A stretch of 64,000 nt of DNA, from contig JAQFWX010000132.1 of assembly GCA_027605045.1 (NCBI GenBank), forward strand, positions 1 through 64,000, written 5' to 3'. This DNA is from Phallus indusiatus (Eukaryota; Basidiomycota; Agaricomycetes; Phallales; Phallaceae). A model generated the notes under the pieces. The model was not told the DNA's origin and made no database searches. It saw nothing but the letters and a program-made list of their open reading frames with translations. Position 1 is the first letter of the stretch. Every line of letters begins with the position of its first letter. Positions 48,738-63,142 of the stretch are shown piece after piece. The position numbers were made by a program, and so were the translations under genes.

Positions 48738-50092
48738 TCTTTATATTTAAGCTAAGTACTATCTATCTGTATTGACAAGACAGTTTAAAAGGCTATCTCA
48801 AGGATTATCACTGATATAATTAGCACACCGTTACAAGCCTCGATTCATCCCCTCGACAAGGGCAACCCACTGCGCATACACTCATTTTGATTCAGGAATC
48901 AGGTGCGTATCATTCTCTATCACTACAACTAAGCAAGATAGCTAACCATTTTCGCATCGTTACATCAAGACCTTAGATGATCGTGGCGTCGCAACCTTCC
49001 GACCCCCGTAATCACATCACTAGGCTCGGTGTAACACTGACGAAGGTTTTTTTGTTCACGGAAGGTATCTTAAATCACATTTTTTTACATTGGATTTGCT
49101 GACGATCATGATATTGATTGAAGGTACGGAACTCTGGGTTACACCACATGCATGATAATCCTGGTACGTAGTTTTTTCTTCTTCTCAGCAGCTCAGAAAT
49201 CTTCTCGTCAGGTCTATATCTCTTTATTCACTCGGAAACTTCAGGCTCAGAACAACGCGTAGCACCAATATCATAAATGTAAATAGAACCAATAATGAAT
49301 GATAATAATAGAAAGTACTAGTAGTAGCAGTAATAAAAAGACGAATATAAAGAGGGAATATGGAGGACAACGTGAACAGAACAAGTGATCGGTCGACCGA
49401 AAGTACCACAACAGGCACAAATCTACCAGATTGTTCATCTGGTATTGTATCCACTTTTCGTGCTCCGTCGAGCGACTTCTGTACGACAGACCAGAACCTA
49501 AGTCACACAATGACAACATAACGAGTTTTCACCGGGGATGACGAACCAAGAAAGCTCGACATTTTTTGAGAACGACGTGAGTAGTGGAACGTCTGTGATA
49601 CTTTTGGTATTTGTGTGTGTGTGACGAATATGTGACATTACACATAGAGCACGTGACATGATTTTCCTCCTCAGTTCCATTACGAGCTTGCTTCGAACTT
49701 TTGATATTGAAATGATGACGATTTTTCGGATAAAGTATCCATCTTGCTGGGCATCTCAACCGATTTATTGAGAAGTAAATCGTGAAACTCTTAACGAGAC
49801 GGCTCTCGTATTGAAGTGAGCCCTGACCACCTGGAGTGAATTCTTTCGCAGATTACCTTGCTTAAACGGGGTATGGAAGCGATGGCTGACCAGATGGAGT
49901 CCTATAGAGTCTATAATGGGCTGTCTCGGTTATTGGTTTAAAAGGGAAATTGGAGCACGTGAAGTAATACCAAGTTTGTGCCAAAGTCCAAGCTGTTTTC
50001 ATTTCAACGAGATAACGCCATTCAATCCTTCCATTGTCAAATGTGACACCTTCTATTCCTTTTTCTCCACCTTTCTGCCTCTTGACACCATC
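48738..50092. other. Intergenic, no supported gene
   Basis: Short, Phe/Ser-rich or His-rich open frames occur on the − strand (49224–49759), but they overlap in different frames and contain no motif. The segment includes the promoter of the MFS gene. A pyrimidine-rich leader (50050–50085) precedes its ATG. Confidence 0.4.
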
Positions 50093-52898
50093 ATGGATGA
50101 GGAAAAGCACATGGCCGCTAGTAAGGCGTCGGAATCGCACCAAATTCCTATCGACGAAATATCGTTGGAGGTAGAGGAGGGTGTTGACAGGACGTACCAG
50201 TTGAAAAGTCAGCTTGGTGAGCTATCAGAAATGCATGGTAATGTTTAACTGTGCTAATGGGGGGGGAAAGTTAATGAATGCCTACAAAATGAGTTGAGCT
50301 CGCCGGTGTTATCGATTCGAGTGTTGCCCTATCTGACGCTTTCGTGATCGATAGAATTGGTTGGGGTCGGTATCAAGTGTCTCTCTTCATTGTATCAGGT
50401 TTTGGCTGGGCAGCGGATGGTAAGTCATAACAAAGACTGAATAAATATATATTAACCAAGAAATAACAACGATAGAAATATGGCTACAGGGTAACATTAC
50501 TTTCCTCTACTATCTATTTCAATTATGATCCTGAGCCCGACAACCTTCAGGACTGTCTCTCATACTTCCGCAAATCACGCTCGAAATGAACCCGCCCCAT
50601 ATTGCTTTCGCGACCCTAGCTACATACACAGGACTAATAGTCGGTGCAACCACTTGGGTAATTACCTCCATTCTTATTCACGATGAAGGAATTGACCGTG
50701 CGGACCCAGGGCGTACTCGCAGATGCTATAGGTAGACGACTCTCGTGGAACGTAAGCTAGAGTTACTGTAGCAAGCCATTTGCTGACAATTGAATATAGA
50801 TCACCCTATTCTTGGCCGGTGTATTTGGCATTGCCGCAGGCGGTGCAAAGGACTTTATTACCCTATGCGCATTATTAGCTTGCTTAGGCTTTGGAGTTGG
50901 AGGAAAGTGAGTCATCATTAGGAGAGAAGTTTTTGTCTCCCAACTCATACTCCATTTGTAAAGTTTACCTGTAGATGGTAATTCTTCTTTTGAGCTCCGG
51001 ATCGTACATTTAAACGTTATGACATAGGCGCTTTATATCTTGAGCACATACCTAGAAGTCATCAGGTAATATATATACATATCAATACATTTTCTATCAG
51101 AAAAGGTTTATGCTGATCCTTTTATGTCAGTGGACGCTGACTTTACTTTCCGTCTGGTGGGCATTTGGACAACTACTTGCCTCTCTCATTGGTTGGGTCT
51201 TTATTGCGAATTTCTCCTGTCCAAACACCACCGTTCCTGGTCAATGTAAGGCGGAAGACAACCGCGGCTGGAGGTATACTATGTGAGATTTCATCAAGCT
51301 CCCTCGAACCTCTTTGCGCATATACTCAATTTTTTTTAGGTTTACATTGTAAATGTCTCGTAAAAAACACGCACATTGCATACTCACAGATGCTTGTCTT
51401 CAGAGGTGCAATCACATTCGCAATGTTTATTTGTCGGTTCTTCGTATTTGATTTGCGCGAATCCTCCAAATTCCTATTAGCTAAAGGCCGGGATGAAGAA
51501 GCCATTGAGGTAAGTTGTCAGTGAGCTGTATATACATAACCTTAAATCAGCTAACATTGTAGACTTTGAAATTCGTCGCCGCAAAAAATGGGAAAACAAT
51601 TACGCTGACTACAGATAGACTAAAGGAAATTTCAGACAATGCGTCGGTTGCCCCAGTTACGAAGACCCAACTGCTTGCGAGGTCCTTTTCACGCTTTTCT
51701 TTGTCAGTGGTTCGCTCTCTTCATGAATAAACGGGGTAATGTGACTTCCATCAGCTCCCATGTCAAGCCTCTCTTCTCTACCAGACGTCTAGCGATTAAC
51801 ACTAGTCTCACAATTTGGCTCTGGGGGTAGGTTAGGGAACTTGAATTCCATGAGACCATGATGATTCAAATTTTCCCTATAATTAGTTTGATTGGTCTTG
51901 CATATCCTCTGTTCAACGCCTTCTTACCGATTTACCTGACTCGACACAGCGTGGCATCCGGAGATAGTGTTAACATCACATATCGGTGCGTTTCTTGCAT
52001 CATTCAACACTTTTTACATCGTAATACAATGCATATCCAGCAACAATGCAATCATAGCAGTCCTCGCCATCCCAGGTTCTCTCATGGGCTGCTGGCTTGT
52101 AGGATTGACAAGGAGAGGTATCATCCCAGTCGGGGGACGGAAGTTTGCTCTATCTATTTCAACTGCTTTGACGGGAATATTCCTCTTTTTGTTCACCACG
52201 GCAAGATCGGATAGCGCCACGTTGGCTTATTCTTGCATCACTAGTTTTACTCAGTAAGTCGCTCGAAAGGTTTCATATGAAAATTATTTCACCTATTATT
52301 TTCACCTCTCGTCTAGAAATTCAGTGAGTAGTGTATTTTTGAATCATTTAGTAATTTGAAAATAGAGTAAAATTTCTAGATGTACGGCGTGGTATGTACT
52401 TTCTGAGTTCAGTGTACATCACTGAATCAAGTTAATCATCTCTCATCAATAGCTTTACGCATACACGCCTGAAGTATTTCCGGCACCTCACCGGTAAAGT
52501 GTCTAATTATTTTAGTAAAAATATGTTTTAATTATATCAAATCCCGATAGTGGAACTGCGGACGCTCTTTGTTCGGCTTTCAATCGGTATTTACATAAAT
52601 AACTCTCGTGTTTTTACGCATTTCACTAATCCAATGACATCAAAGAGTCACAGGTCTTATGGCACCGATAAGTAGGATCTTACTTTTACCTTTCTTAAAT
52701 TGTTCCCCTCAATTTCACTTTCAAGTTGCGACATATGGGAATGTAAATAGCTCTGTCCCAGTGTTCGTATCGGCGTCTTTATTCATGGTAGCCGCTATAT
52801 CCGCCTTGCTTTTACCCATTGAGGTATTACATTTCTCCTTCATCAAATTCAGAATCATTCATGTTACTTCACAGACTGCTGGGAAAGCGGCGCTGTAG
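50093..52898 (+). CDS. MFS transporter, SV2-like/sugar-transporter type, 22 exons
   Basis: By-eye splicing gives one continuous frame of about 540 residues with the twelve-helix MFS layout. Landmarks are VALSDAFVIDRIGWGRYQ before helix 1; GFGWAADEIWLQG; GVLADAIGRRLSW, the helix 2–3 loop with the D-x-x-GRR signature; GFGVGGNLPVDGALYLEHIP, the helix 4–5 proline-rich loop; ICRFFVFDLRESSKFLLAKG before the central loop; INTSLTIWLWGLIGLAYPLF; and YGVLYAYTPEVFPAPHRGTA near helix 10, ending PIETAGKAAL. The central loop is charged. Five exons are only 7–15 nt long (50476–50490, 50964–50977, 51340–51348, 52317–52323, 52380–52391). The family imports small organic solutes; the substrate is unknown. All joins keep phase and no stop remains, so the gene looks functional. 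Confidence 0.82.
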
Positions 52899-53237
52899 GC
52901 AATGGGGCGAAATGAGAGCCTTTTCGGTGAACGTTCTACTTCACGCAAGAAAATAAAAGTTACGAAGATATTGCCAATAGCTGTTTGTTCACACGAATTC
53001 TTCTACTTTTCTTTATTTCTCTGTAGTAATGCGCCTCTTAAATTGAAGCAAAAGAATACAAGTAACTAAATCTAAAACATTAAATACAGATACATATAAG
53101 TTGTCCAAGTTCGTAAATGTCGTCAAGGTCGTAAACGAAATGCAATAATATAAGGAAGAAAAAAAAATGCAATATAATAATTATTAGGAGAAGACATATT
53201 AATTATAGGTAAACGTGAGGTGTGTGCATGGGTATTG

Positions 53238-56200
53238 CTATGATGCTCCTTGCTGATATTTCTTGATCAAGTCCTTGAGTCTCGCTTGTCCAAAGTGTAC
53301 TTCACCTGTCTTAACAGCCGGGGTAGCAGACCCGTTACCGCCATTGACAGCTGATGGTTCGAAAACGGTACTGAGGGTCATCGACAACGCAGGAGGTTTA
53401 TGTTTTGCATCGAGGACCGGCTGAGCAAGGGTGGCAGCACTGGACAATTGAGGCTTTGCATGATATTTATGGACCTGTGCGGGAACAGAGACTCCTTTAG
53501 TGGGATCTCGCGATTGTGTGTCTGATGATGATGAGGAATACAGATTCTCCAATTCGGTATTATGTTTAGGTAGAGCTTTCCGTGCTACATCAGGGTTTGA
53601 TGTTGATGCGGAGTCGATTTTAACCTCCCCATCTTGACGACGCGCCGGTGCCACTGGTCCTTGTCCAGATATACTGCGGGGAACAGCAGGTAGTGTGCTT
53701 ACATTGGACTCCGTGCTATTGGCTTCAGCCCTAGACGCCCAGATAGCTGCCACCGAAGTGGTAACGCCTCCTCGACCCCCTCGAGCAGAGCGTACGTTGT
53801 ACTTGGCCTCTAAGTCGGGTATAGGGAGAGCCAATTTTCGTTGGGCTGACGTAGGAATAGGTGGAAGCGTATCTTTCACTTTCACTTTTTCCTTCGTTTG
53901 GAATTGTACGGCGGGTGCTGCATGAGATGATTTGGCGGCCGAGGTTTCCAGAGGGTTAGGCATGATTCTCGTGGCGGATAACGGTTTGGGTGCTGGTCTG
54001 GGTAAATCACGGCGAAATGTATCAGGTTTAACCGGTGCGATGGGCAAATTTGCTTTCCCTTTTGATAGGGCGTTTGGCCTTAGGTGCGAGAAAGGTTTGT
54101 TAGGCCGCATCACAGGCGTTTCTTCTGCACCAACTGCAGCTCCATTCCTTTGCTCAGGTTTGAGAGGAGATTTCAGAGGAACAGGCGCATCCAGTAACTC
54201 GTTAGGCAAAGGATTAGTTGCTACGGATTCAACATCAGTATTAAAGTTAATAGTAAAGCATCAAGCAATTTACCCGTGTCAGGCCGTGGACGAGATGATG
54301 GTATCTCTTCATCCGGTTCAACGTACAATGGCACAGGTTTCCTCCTTGGAGACGGCGTTCTGCGTTGGGGTGATACCAGATTCGAAGGAGCAGCCAAGCC
54401 GTCATTCAATGGTTCTTTTGGAATATTGGTGTGTTCCTGAAGAACAGGCGACGGGGAAGCCATGGGTGACGACGCCCGGAGATCCTCCCTCGACTTGTTT
54501 CTACCGATTCCAAAAAATTCGAGCACGCCATCAATACTTCTTTTGCGTGGAGGCGCCTTCTTTGGCTCTGCAAGGTGTGTTACCGGAGCTTGGTCCGCAT
54601 GAGCAGCGGAAGGTGAGAATGAAGGTAAACCGTTAAGCCATGCGGAGATACGTCCTTTAGCATCATCTTGGGAGTGGACATCTTTCTGGGGTTGCTTCAC
54701 CTCGGGCTGTTTCAATGGCGCACTCTGATCTACGCCTTGCATGGTCTTTGGTAAATCCGGAGATGGAGGCTTCTGTTCTACGGGACTTTTGAGTCCGTTA
54801 TCAAGACCGAGAGCCAACTCTGAGATCTGTGATTCTCTGAATTGCCGTGGATGGAGTCGGACAGTACAAGGAGAAGGCGGACGAGATTCATTCTTGTCTT
54901 GCATGGGGATAGACTGTTCATGTATATCTGGGCTAGTTGACATATCGGCCAATCCAAGGCTGAAGATGGCAGGTCGGGTTGCTTCAGGTTTTCGAGTACC
55001 AACCTCTTGCAAGAGTCGCCTTTCTAGAGCGTCCAGACCTTCATTACGCTGATTGTATATTATGGGTTGTGCTGACGCGTCGCGTCCCTCAATCGCATTC
55101 CGATCAAAAATATCCAATAGTGATCTATTCCTCCTCGCATTATTGGAAGAAGTTAACATTTCAGCAGACTCCAAATCCGCCTTAATTTGACCCGCTCTCT
55201 CGGCTTCCTCTAAATCTCGAAGGACTTCTTCGACCGATTTCTCTTCGTCTCCGGGAGCCACATCAACCAACTGTTCCAAAAGATCCACTCGATCGCTTTT
55301 AGTAGTACCGTTCCCAATTGTTCCTGGAGAATTGCCTACATAGGTTCGACTAGGTGAAATAACTGGTCTGGGAGAAAATACGGGAAGATGTCGAGAACTA
55401 GTTGCATAGGGACGTTGAGGTATTGAAGGGGGTGGCTGTTTAACCGTCGAAAGCGAAGTAGCTTGGAAACGATGCGACGTAGGCGATGCTGAGCGGGCAC
55501 GCTTTGGCGTGTGTAGGTGTTGAGCTATACGAGAAGCTCGTTCACCTTTGCCCTCTACAGGCTGACCCGTAGATTCGAACGGCAAATCTTGCATTTGTGA
55601 TGGAACTGGAGGTGTTTCTGGTGGGTCAGCTGGTTGAACTTGTGCCGATACTGGGAGCTGTGGTTGTGTCGAGGTCTGTGTGAAAGGAGGAGACTGATGT
55701 AGGGTAGGAATGGGAGGAAGTGGTGGTCGACTGCGGTTTTGAGAAGGTAACTGAAATGGAGAATATGGAGATGCTGGCGGAAGTCCGCTTGGTAGGTTGA
55801 TTTGGCTCTGATAGTAATAAGGATAATGATAAGGGTCCGCACTGTTGGGACGTGCAGGAAAGGCAAAAGGCAAAAGCTGCCCTCCTGGAGGAAGCGGTGG
55901 TGGTGGTGGAAAATAATATACGCCGGGTAGTGGGGATTGTTGAGGAGAGTATGGCGCAACAGGTGAGAGAGATGTAGGAGACCAAAGACGTGGCGAGACT
56001 GCACGAGCATTATGAGGATCTCCGGGATTAAGGACTCGGGGATGAATCACTGGTTGGGGCGGGGCTTGCTGGTAAGGCGTGTAGACAGGAGCGGGACTTG
56101 TCGGTGCGAGTGGTTGAGTTGTGTAGGGTATTGGAGACACCGGAGGACTTAGCATTGGAGAGAGTGCGCGAGGACTATGAGACGGAAGGGGAGAGGCAGT

Positions 56201-57445
56201 ACGATTGAAGATAGGTTCGGGAGACACTGGCGAAAGATATGCACGATGATCGCGTGCAGCGTCCTGTGCTAAAGTAGCACGATGTCGGACTTGGATTGGC
56301 ATTTCGAACAAAATATCTTTGCTAATGTGCAAATTAGAATGTGTTTGGAATATGATTTGGCCCTTACCTTCCTAGACCCATTCCAATTTTAACTGACAAA
56401 TAACACCGTAATTCAAAAAGCGGCTCAATTTGTTTCCGAGTACCATTCTTGTCGATATTGCCTTCCCGAATCCCCCCTTTCACGACCCGCGTGGAACTAG
56501 GAACGGTGAAAACCAAATTTGCTATGCCTTCTGTATATGGCGAAACACAGTAATCAGCGGTCCGAAAGGATTCAGAGAGAAGGGTATCCGTTAGCTGTAC
56601 CGGAACGGAAGCTCCAGTCCCATGTAAATGAAGCGATCTCGTTAATGCCAATGTTAATCCAGTGGTCTAAGTTGATCATATGTGGATCAAAACAAGTACC
56701 GGTCTAAAACAAACAAGCGACAAACCTTCTTAGATGTTTGGTTCTTCACATACAACTCAACACAAGCTTTTTCGCCTGTGATTAACCTGCCGCCAATCAG
56801 CTTCCCTCGAACATACATCTTTCCACCTTCGCCGACAACTATATGTTCGTCCAGTGTACCTTCCATATCTTGACATTGAACGAGTTCCGCATTCACGCTA
56901 TTCGTCAGCAGACGAGTATCTCCCTTGTATGCGACACCGACATTAACACGAATCTTGTATTCAATCTTAGCGAGATCGGATGCGAACGAAACTGATGAAG
57001 GGGAAGAAACTGGTGTCGGAAACTTGAAAAAGAAGGTCGTAATGCCTCTTCTTCCGGGAAAGTATTCAGATGGAAAAGAAGGATCTTGTGGTGTAGTATT
57101 CTCGTAAACAGCATTTGACGGAGGCAGCCCAGGACCTTGAAATATTCGATGGGAGTGAACAAAAGTTGTCGCGGCGGTATGATCCCGGGAGTTCAACTCT
57201 GAAGAATGAATTTTTCAGATACATGTTCTCATAATTCCGTGCAACTAAAATCCATATGTACCCTGAACTCCAAGTAACTCGACGATTATGAGACCGATCC
57301 CAACTTCACGTTCAGCTTTGCAGTCAAGCTCCACTTTCCCAGTGATGTCCTGTCCAGCTACAAACAATGGACCAGACAAGGTGATGGTTGTCTTCAGTTT
57401 TGAATGACTTGTTATTGCATTCATATAAGCCGGTCCCGTAGCCAT
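53238..57445 (-). CDS. Alpha-arrestin-like protein with long proline-rich tail
   Basis: Five exons, 57262–57445, 56726–57198, 56368–56666, 54274–56321 and 53238–54220, join in phase to 1,328 residues. The first about 360 form an arrestin fold: SKLKTTITLSGPLFVAGQDI … GKVELDCKA near the start, then FFFKFPTPVSSPSSVSF, a repeated beta-strand pattern with YKIRVNVGVAYKGD, and the C-terminal arrestin half from GKMYVRGKLIGGRLITGEKA to FELRCYLSVKIGMGLG. The remaining about 960 residues are Pro/Ser-rich and probably disordered, with many SP/TP sites and short YxPP- or PPxP-like stretches. Alpha-arrestins recruit Rsp5-type ubiquitin ligases to membrane transporters to direct their endocytosis. The close neighbour is an MFS transporter, but a functional link is only a possibility. 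Confidence 0.82.
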
Positions 57446-57726
57446 GTTGCCAGCGCCAGTGCGCCGTCGTCGTCAGCGACGGTGTTGTATGAGGGAATAG
57501 AGTGTGACTGACCATGTTACTGTCACACGCGGCAACAAAGATCCGAACATTTAACAAACTTGCTGTCAAACAACCAATTAGCAACTGACAGTGAAACAGC
57601 GTCTCAAAGTTAATTTTTCGTGCCGTAAGTTGTTTTCCGTTATTGATTTATTCATGTACTAAAGGAAAGGACTAATTACAGGAATTGCAGACGAAACTCT
57701 GTCCAAAAACCTCTGTGAAACCTCTC

Positions 57727-59153
57727 TTAATATCCGTTGTTAGCGAAACCTATCAATGCATTGTCCACGTCCCAAACCGTGTAATAATGTTTCAACAATG
57801 ATACCCCGATAATCCCACCTTGAATGTCTGCGCCACTGATTACTGTCTGACAGATAGTCGGGTTGTCGACGAAAGCCCCCGTGTTCAGATCCCTCGATGT
57901 CAGTGTAAGATTGAAAGGTGACCCGTGTATCGAGGAGAATGTGAATGTTACAACCGCTCTCAGAGAAGGCATCTTGTTGCACGGAATTCCGTAGTTTCCA
58001 TCGGTGCCTATTGCTGCGATATTCGGCGAGATACGAGAGTACATCGCCTGAAGCGAGAAAGAGAGAAAGAGGTGAAAATAGTGAGTGTTTGTTTTTCACT
58101 ATTTTCACAGAAAACAAAATTTACCGACGCTAGCTGCTTTCCTACAATGATGCCCGATTCTCCAGTATGAAACACAAACTGTTGATTTCGGGAAAGATTG
58201 GAATTCACTTCTGCACCATTGATGTAGATGTTGGATGCAACGAGTGTCCATCTCTTGTCTGTTGTGTTTGTCTTCATGGCAGGCACCCATGTCAAACTTG
58301 TACCATTCAATTTAGACTTGTCGACCCCTCCTACACTGAACTCGGCACCTCCAATGCGACTTGGCGTGAAGTACAATCCAAACATGACTAGGCAGCCCGA
58401 CGATGAGATTATTTTCCATCATCACATTCGTTATCTTACCTGGATAACCCATTTTTCGGATGGCATTATATACGACAGAGTCTCTCTCTAGATTCAGTCC
58501 TAAGACGGACTTAGTGAAATTAAGCAATTTTTTTTTCACTATTATTCTCACCCATTATGCCGTCGTACGGGTTTAGGAACTGCAAAAAACTGATTCTGTG
58601 TTCGCTACCGTTTCATTTCAACGCATATACTCACAAAGCCAGATGTTTGGTTTGTGACCATTCTAAATGGCGTTCTGGGGAACCTTTGACCAAGGAATGT
58701 CATCGTATCAGAAACTTGGAGAATATCCATCGACTGAAATGTCTTTTTTCCCGCATTTCATCGATTAGAAATCCTCTCAAAGGGTCGACAAATGGAATCT
58801 CACCACTAATTGAACAGATTACCGTTACAGTTGAACTATGCTAGGAAGACATTGACAGACTTACTTGGACCACCAGCGCTGAATCGGATAGTTGTCTTCC
58901 TTTGGGAGTTTTTGAACGTCGAGCTTGCAGTGTAATCGAACTGTTGTTGATTCATGCACGGGATCACACACATTATACCCGGAATTTCGATTCCTGTCGA
59001 GCTTGTGTCGAACATAAGGTTGAATCTTTGAGGTGGCGTCCCAAACCCCACTGGACCGTAATATCTGAACGGCATGTATGCTACAGTAATTCACGTTTCT
59101 CAGCCGGAAAACAAAAGCTTACTGTAGATCGGTGCCATGCAGTAAACCCGCAT
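57727..59153 (-). CDS. Aspartic-protease (A1) homologue with altered catalytic motifs
   Basis: The fold of pepsin-like proteases is clear: YYGPVGFGTPPQRFNLMFDT near the start, MTFLGQRFPRTPFRMV, PYDGIMGLNLERDSVVYNAI, FSVGGVDKSKLNG, WTLVASNIYINGAEV, and the closing GGIIGVSLLKHYYTVWDVDN. The first catalytic motif reads DTS instead of DTG, so the Asp is kept. In the second, the usual DTG(T/S) is HTGESG, so the second catalytic Asp is His. From the ATG at 59153 (MRVYCMAPIY…) there is no signal peptide or propeptide, unlike normal secreted members. One exon join between about 58740 and 58860 is uncertain (a long intron or an unrecognised small exon). It may be a pseudoprotease, an enzyme with changed chemistry or a decaying gene. 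Confidence 0.72.
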
Positions 59154-60375
59154 TATTCAACGGTAAGCGTAGTATGCGTGTGGTGTTTGAAGCTCGCACA
59201 AGATGGAATTGGAGAATGTGGATCAAAGAATAGAGAAAGAAAATGTTATGAGCGATTATTTGAATGATAAGATACATGAGGAGATGAACGAAGGGAACGC
59301 GATGGCGTCTAATTTCTGAAGACCGGAGTGACTATTTTGTGACTATGCGCGTCAAGTAAACGTGAATTCAGACCTCTGCATACATGTCTCAAAGAGCACG
59401 CATACAATTACATACGGGGAACAAATTACACGGTTGATATGCCGATTCAGAGCTGAGGGATTGATCAGATCATTTTTAAGATAACTGAAGGCGTTATAGG
59501 TTGGTTTTAGGTCGATCACTGTTAATGATCTGAATGACCGTGCAACCATACTCATCCACTCTAAACCCTAAACCTTGAAAACCAATGAAATACTAACAAT
59601 GGATGATTAAACACAAGTGTTTAAGAGATAAGTAAAATAATAGAAGAATTTCTCACATTTGGAGCCGTTTTCTAAAGATAGATTGGTCAACAAGGGGCTC
59701 ACCGACCATGCGCTCATGTCCGGCATACTGGCATTAAGAGAAGAAACCATTATTTTCTTCCGTAGACTTAACCGGCTAATACCGATGTTCATGACTTATT
59801 TGTTTATTGTAAGTTTCAACCAAGTTGTGCATCACGGGCCCTTTCCGAACCTTCGGACTCACCCGATCCTTTTGTACTTGATATCTCCACCGACTAGTCT
59901 GACAGTTCTTTCATGTGCACACTTCGGTATCCCCGTGCCAGATAATACAATATACAGGTACATTCTTTTACAGGGATCCCTAAAATTTGATTGCGCCACC
60001 GTTCATATATATCTTAGACGTGCATGATCATTCATGACCATATTCGAATTCTTGGTTCGGAATCCTTTGATAGTTAGAAGTTTTTCCCGCTCGGCATACA
60101 GGCTTCTTCTTCTTTTCACTTGGCCTAGTCTTTGGAAGGATGTTTGCCTGCATATAGATAGAGAACGTGCACACTCAAGTACTCACGCATCGGCCCAATG
60201 GCCACAGATGATATCATAATACTACGCATGTACTAGGCAAAAGGCATCTTTTAGCCGTCTTCGAGAAGAACAAATAATCACCCCAGAATGCACCACAATA
60301 GCAACGTCTTTGCATATTATATATATGTATAACCCTTGTCGCTCAGCGATTTCGTAAATCGCAATTCCTTGAAGG
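59154..60375. other. Intergenic between protease homologue and THI4
   Basis: This holds the promoter of THI4 and the upstream region of the protease homologue. A 122-codon + frame (59659–60027) has no domain and no splice partner. I looked for a TPP riboswitch core upstream of THI4 and saw none. Confidence 0.45.
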
Positions 60376-61716
<1,341 letters not shown>

Positions 61717-62037
61717 GTTATGTGCTGAGAGTCTTCAATTCAAATGTAGATATGAACAAAGAATACATACATGCATTCTTTCTTTCTTTCAGAAGGGCCG
61801 CCAGCAGTGACGGCGCTTTTGCCCTTTTCGCCATAAATTCATCAAGCTGACAAAGCTGACTTCATAGCCAGCCGAAAGGAACCCGAAATAAATCCGGCTC
61901 CCTGTTCGGACTTGGTTCAGGGCTTGGCTATTCGACGCTACACGTGCGTGCAATAACGAAATCGTTAAAGGTAGGGAGAAATTTTTTATCATGCAAAGGC
62001 AACACGCCCGTGAAAGACTTCCACTCGTTTTACCACT

Positions 62038-63142
62038 ATGCTAACTTTCAGCGTATCATTATTATTTTTAAACTCTCTTTTGGCGCTTGGTCAATTTACT
62101 CAAACTAAAACTGAAATCGCCGGTCAAAGTTCACAACAGGCTACCGAATTCGGTTTGACCACCGCAACGACCATATTCTATTCAACATTGACGACACTCG
62201 CTGGTGGTATCGGTAGCAGCAGTGCCAATCCCAATCTAGTCCCAGTGTAATTGGCAGTCCGCCTCCTCAGCCTTTAGGACCAGTCCCAAATGCCATTTTG
62301 GACGATACGGATCCAGCGTTTCAGTATTCACCTGTAGAATCTTGGGCAGAAGGTGTTACACGCACTGTCACTTCCAACACAACGTATACTGAGCTCCAGG
62401 ACACGGGAGTTCATGGGGATCCTCCTCCCAAGATAACTTTAACGTTTCAAGGTGATTTTACGCACCCCGTGCTACGCGTGTTTGAGTTTGAGTTTCTGAT
62501 AGAGGTGTTTTTTCTTTCTTGTTTTTGTAGATCAGAACTATGGAGCGGCGGTATTTCTTACGCCCATAAACCAGCCATACCCACAAGACACCACTTTTTT
62601 ATACACCTTCACTCTCGACGGCACACTAGTATCGACGTATAATTCGACTTTACCGAGGGCATCATCTCAGCCGCCTGCCTATACGTGGAGTCCTACAACT
62701 ATCTTTATAACAATACCCAATCCTGGAACGCATACGCTGGAAATCGATGTACACCAAGGACCCATGACATTTGATCAATTTCAGTTTTTCCTGGTGAATT
62801 CTACGAGTGATGAGGTAGGTGGTGGAAGTAGTGGTGCTGGATTAAATTCTGGAGGTACAAACTTGTTTGCCCTTTGCTGCCAGTGTACAACTTCAATCAG
62901 CTAATCCGTAAAAATTATCAGGTTCAACCCCCACACCTTCGGTGAACAATCTTAACCCATCTATAAGCGCATCAGGTGCACTTCCAACAAACACAGGCTG
63001 TACGTACACGTCATCGCCGACAACAAAACCTTACGTTGATTCTTGTACAGCCTCGACTAATGGCGGTAGCATGCTAAACCTCGGATCGTCCACCATTTAT
63101 AGTGCTACCGCAATTTTGGGTTTATTTTTGTACTTGTTGTAA
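62038..63142 (+). CDS. GPI-anchor-type secreted protein with DDTDP…YSP…SW signature
   Basis: The start encodes a signal peptide (MLTFSVSLLFLNSLLALGQF). Further down comes ILDDTDPAFQYSPVESWAEG, the signature of a large basidiomycete family of secreted or membrane proteins, followed by a beta-rich lectin-like stretch (GAAVFLTPINQPYPQ … TLEIDVHQGPMTFDQFQFFL) and a Ser/Thr-rich region. The C-terminus (SMLNLGSSTIYSATAILGLF) is hydrophobic with a preceding small-residue stretch, as for a GPI anchor. Function is unknown. The first exon's frame ends in a stop at 62250. The signature exon is in another frame, and no canonical intron near 62180–62250 repairs the shift, so there is either an unusual intron or a frameshift. 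Exons from the signature onward join cleanly. Confidence 0.6.

Noticed and set aside
49224..49759. Overlapping short − strand frames upstream of the MFS gene
   Set aside because: Low-complexity composition, three conflicting frames and no domain.
53932..54636. 234-codon + strand open frame
   Set aside because: It is antisense to the alpha-arrestin exons and has no motif; GC-biased coding DNA often opens the opposite strand.
55555..56010. Long alternative − strand frames inside the alpha-arrestin tail
   Set aside because: They are out-of-frame readings of the Pro/Ser-rich coding exon, with no independent support.
59154..60375. Possible TPP riboswitch upstream of THI4
   Set aside because: Fungal THI4 genes often carry one, but I found no CTGAGA core with a matching second conserved segment in the leader.
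62038..63142. Surface protein as a confirmed pseudogene
   Set aside because: The downstream exons are clean and the shift could be an unusual intron, so I left it as an uncertain gene.
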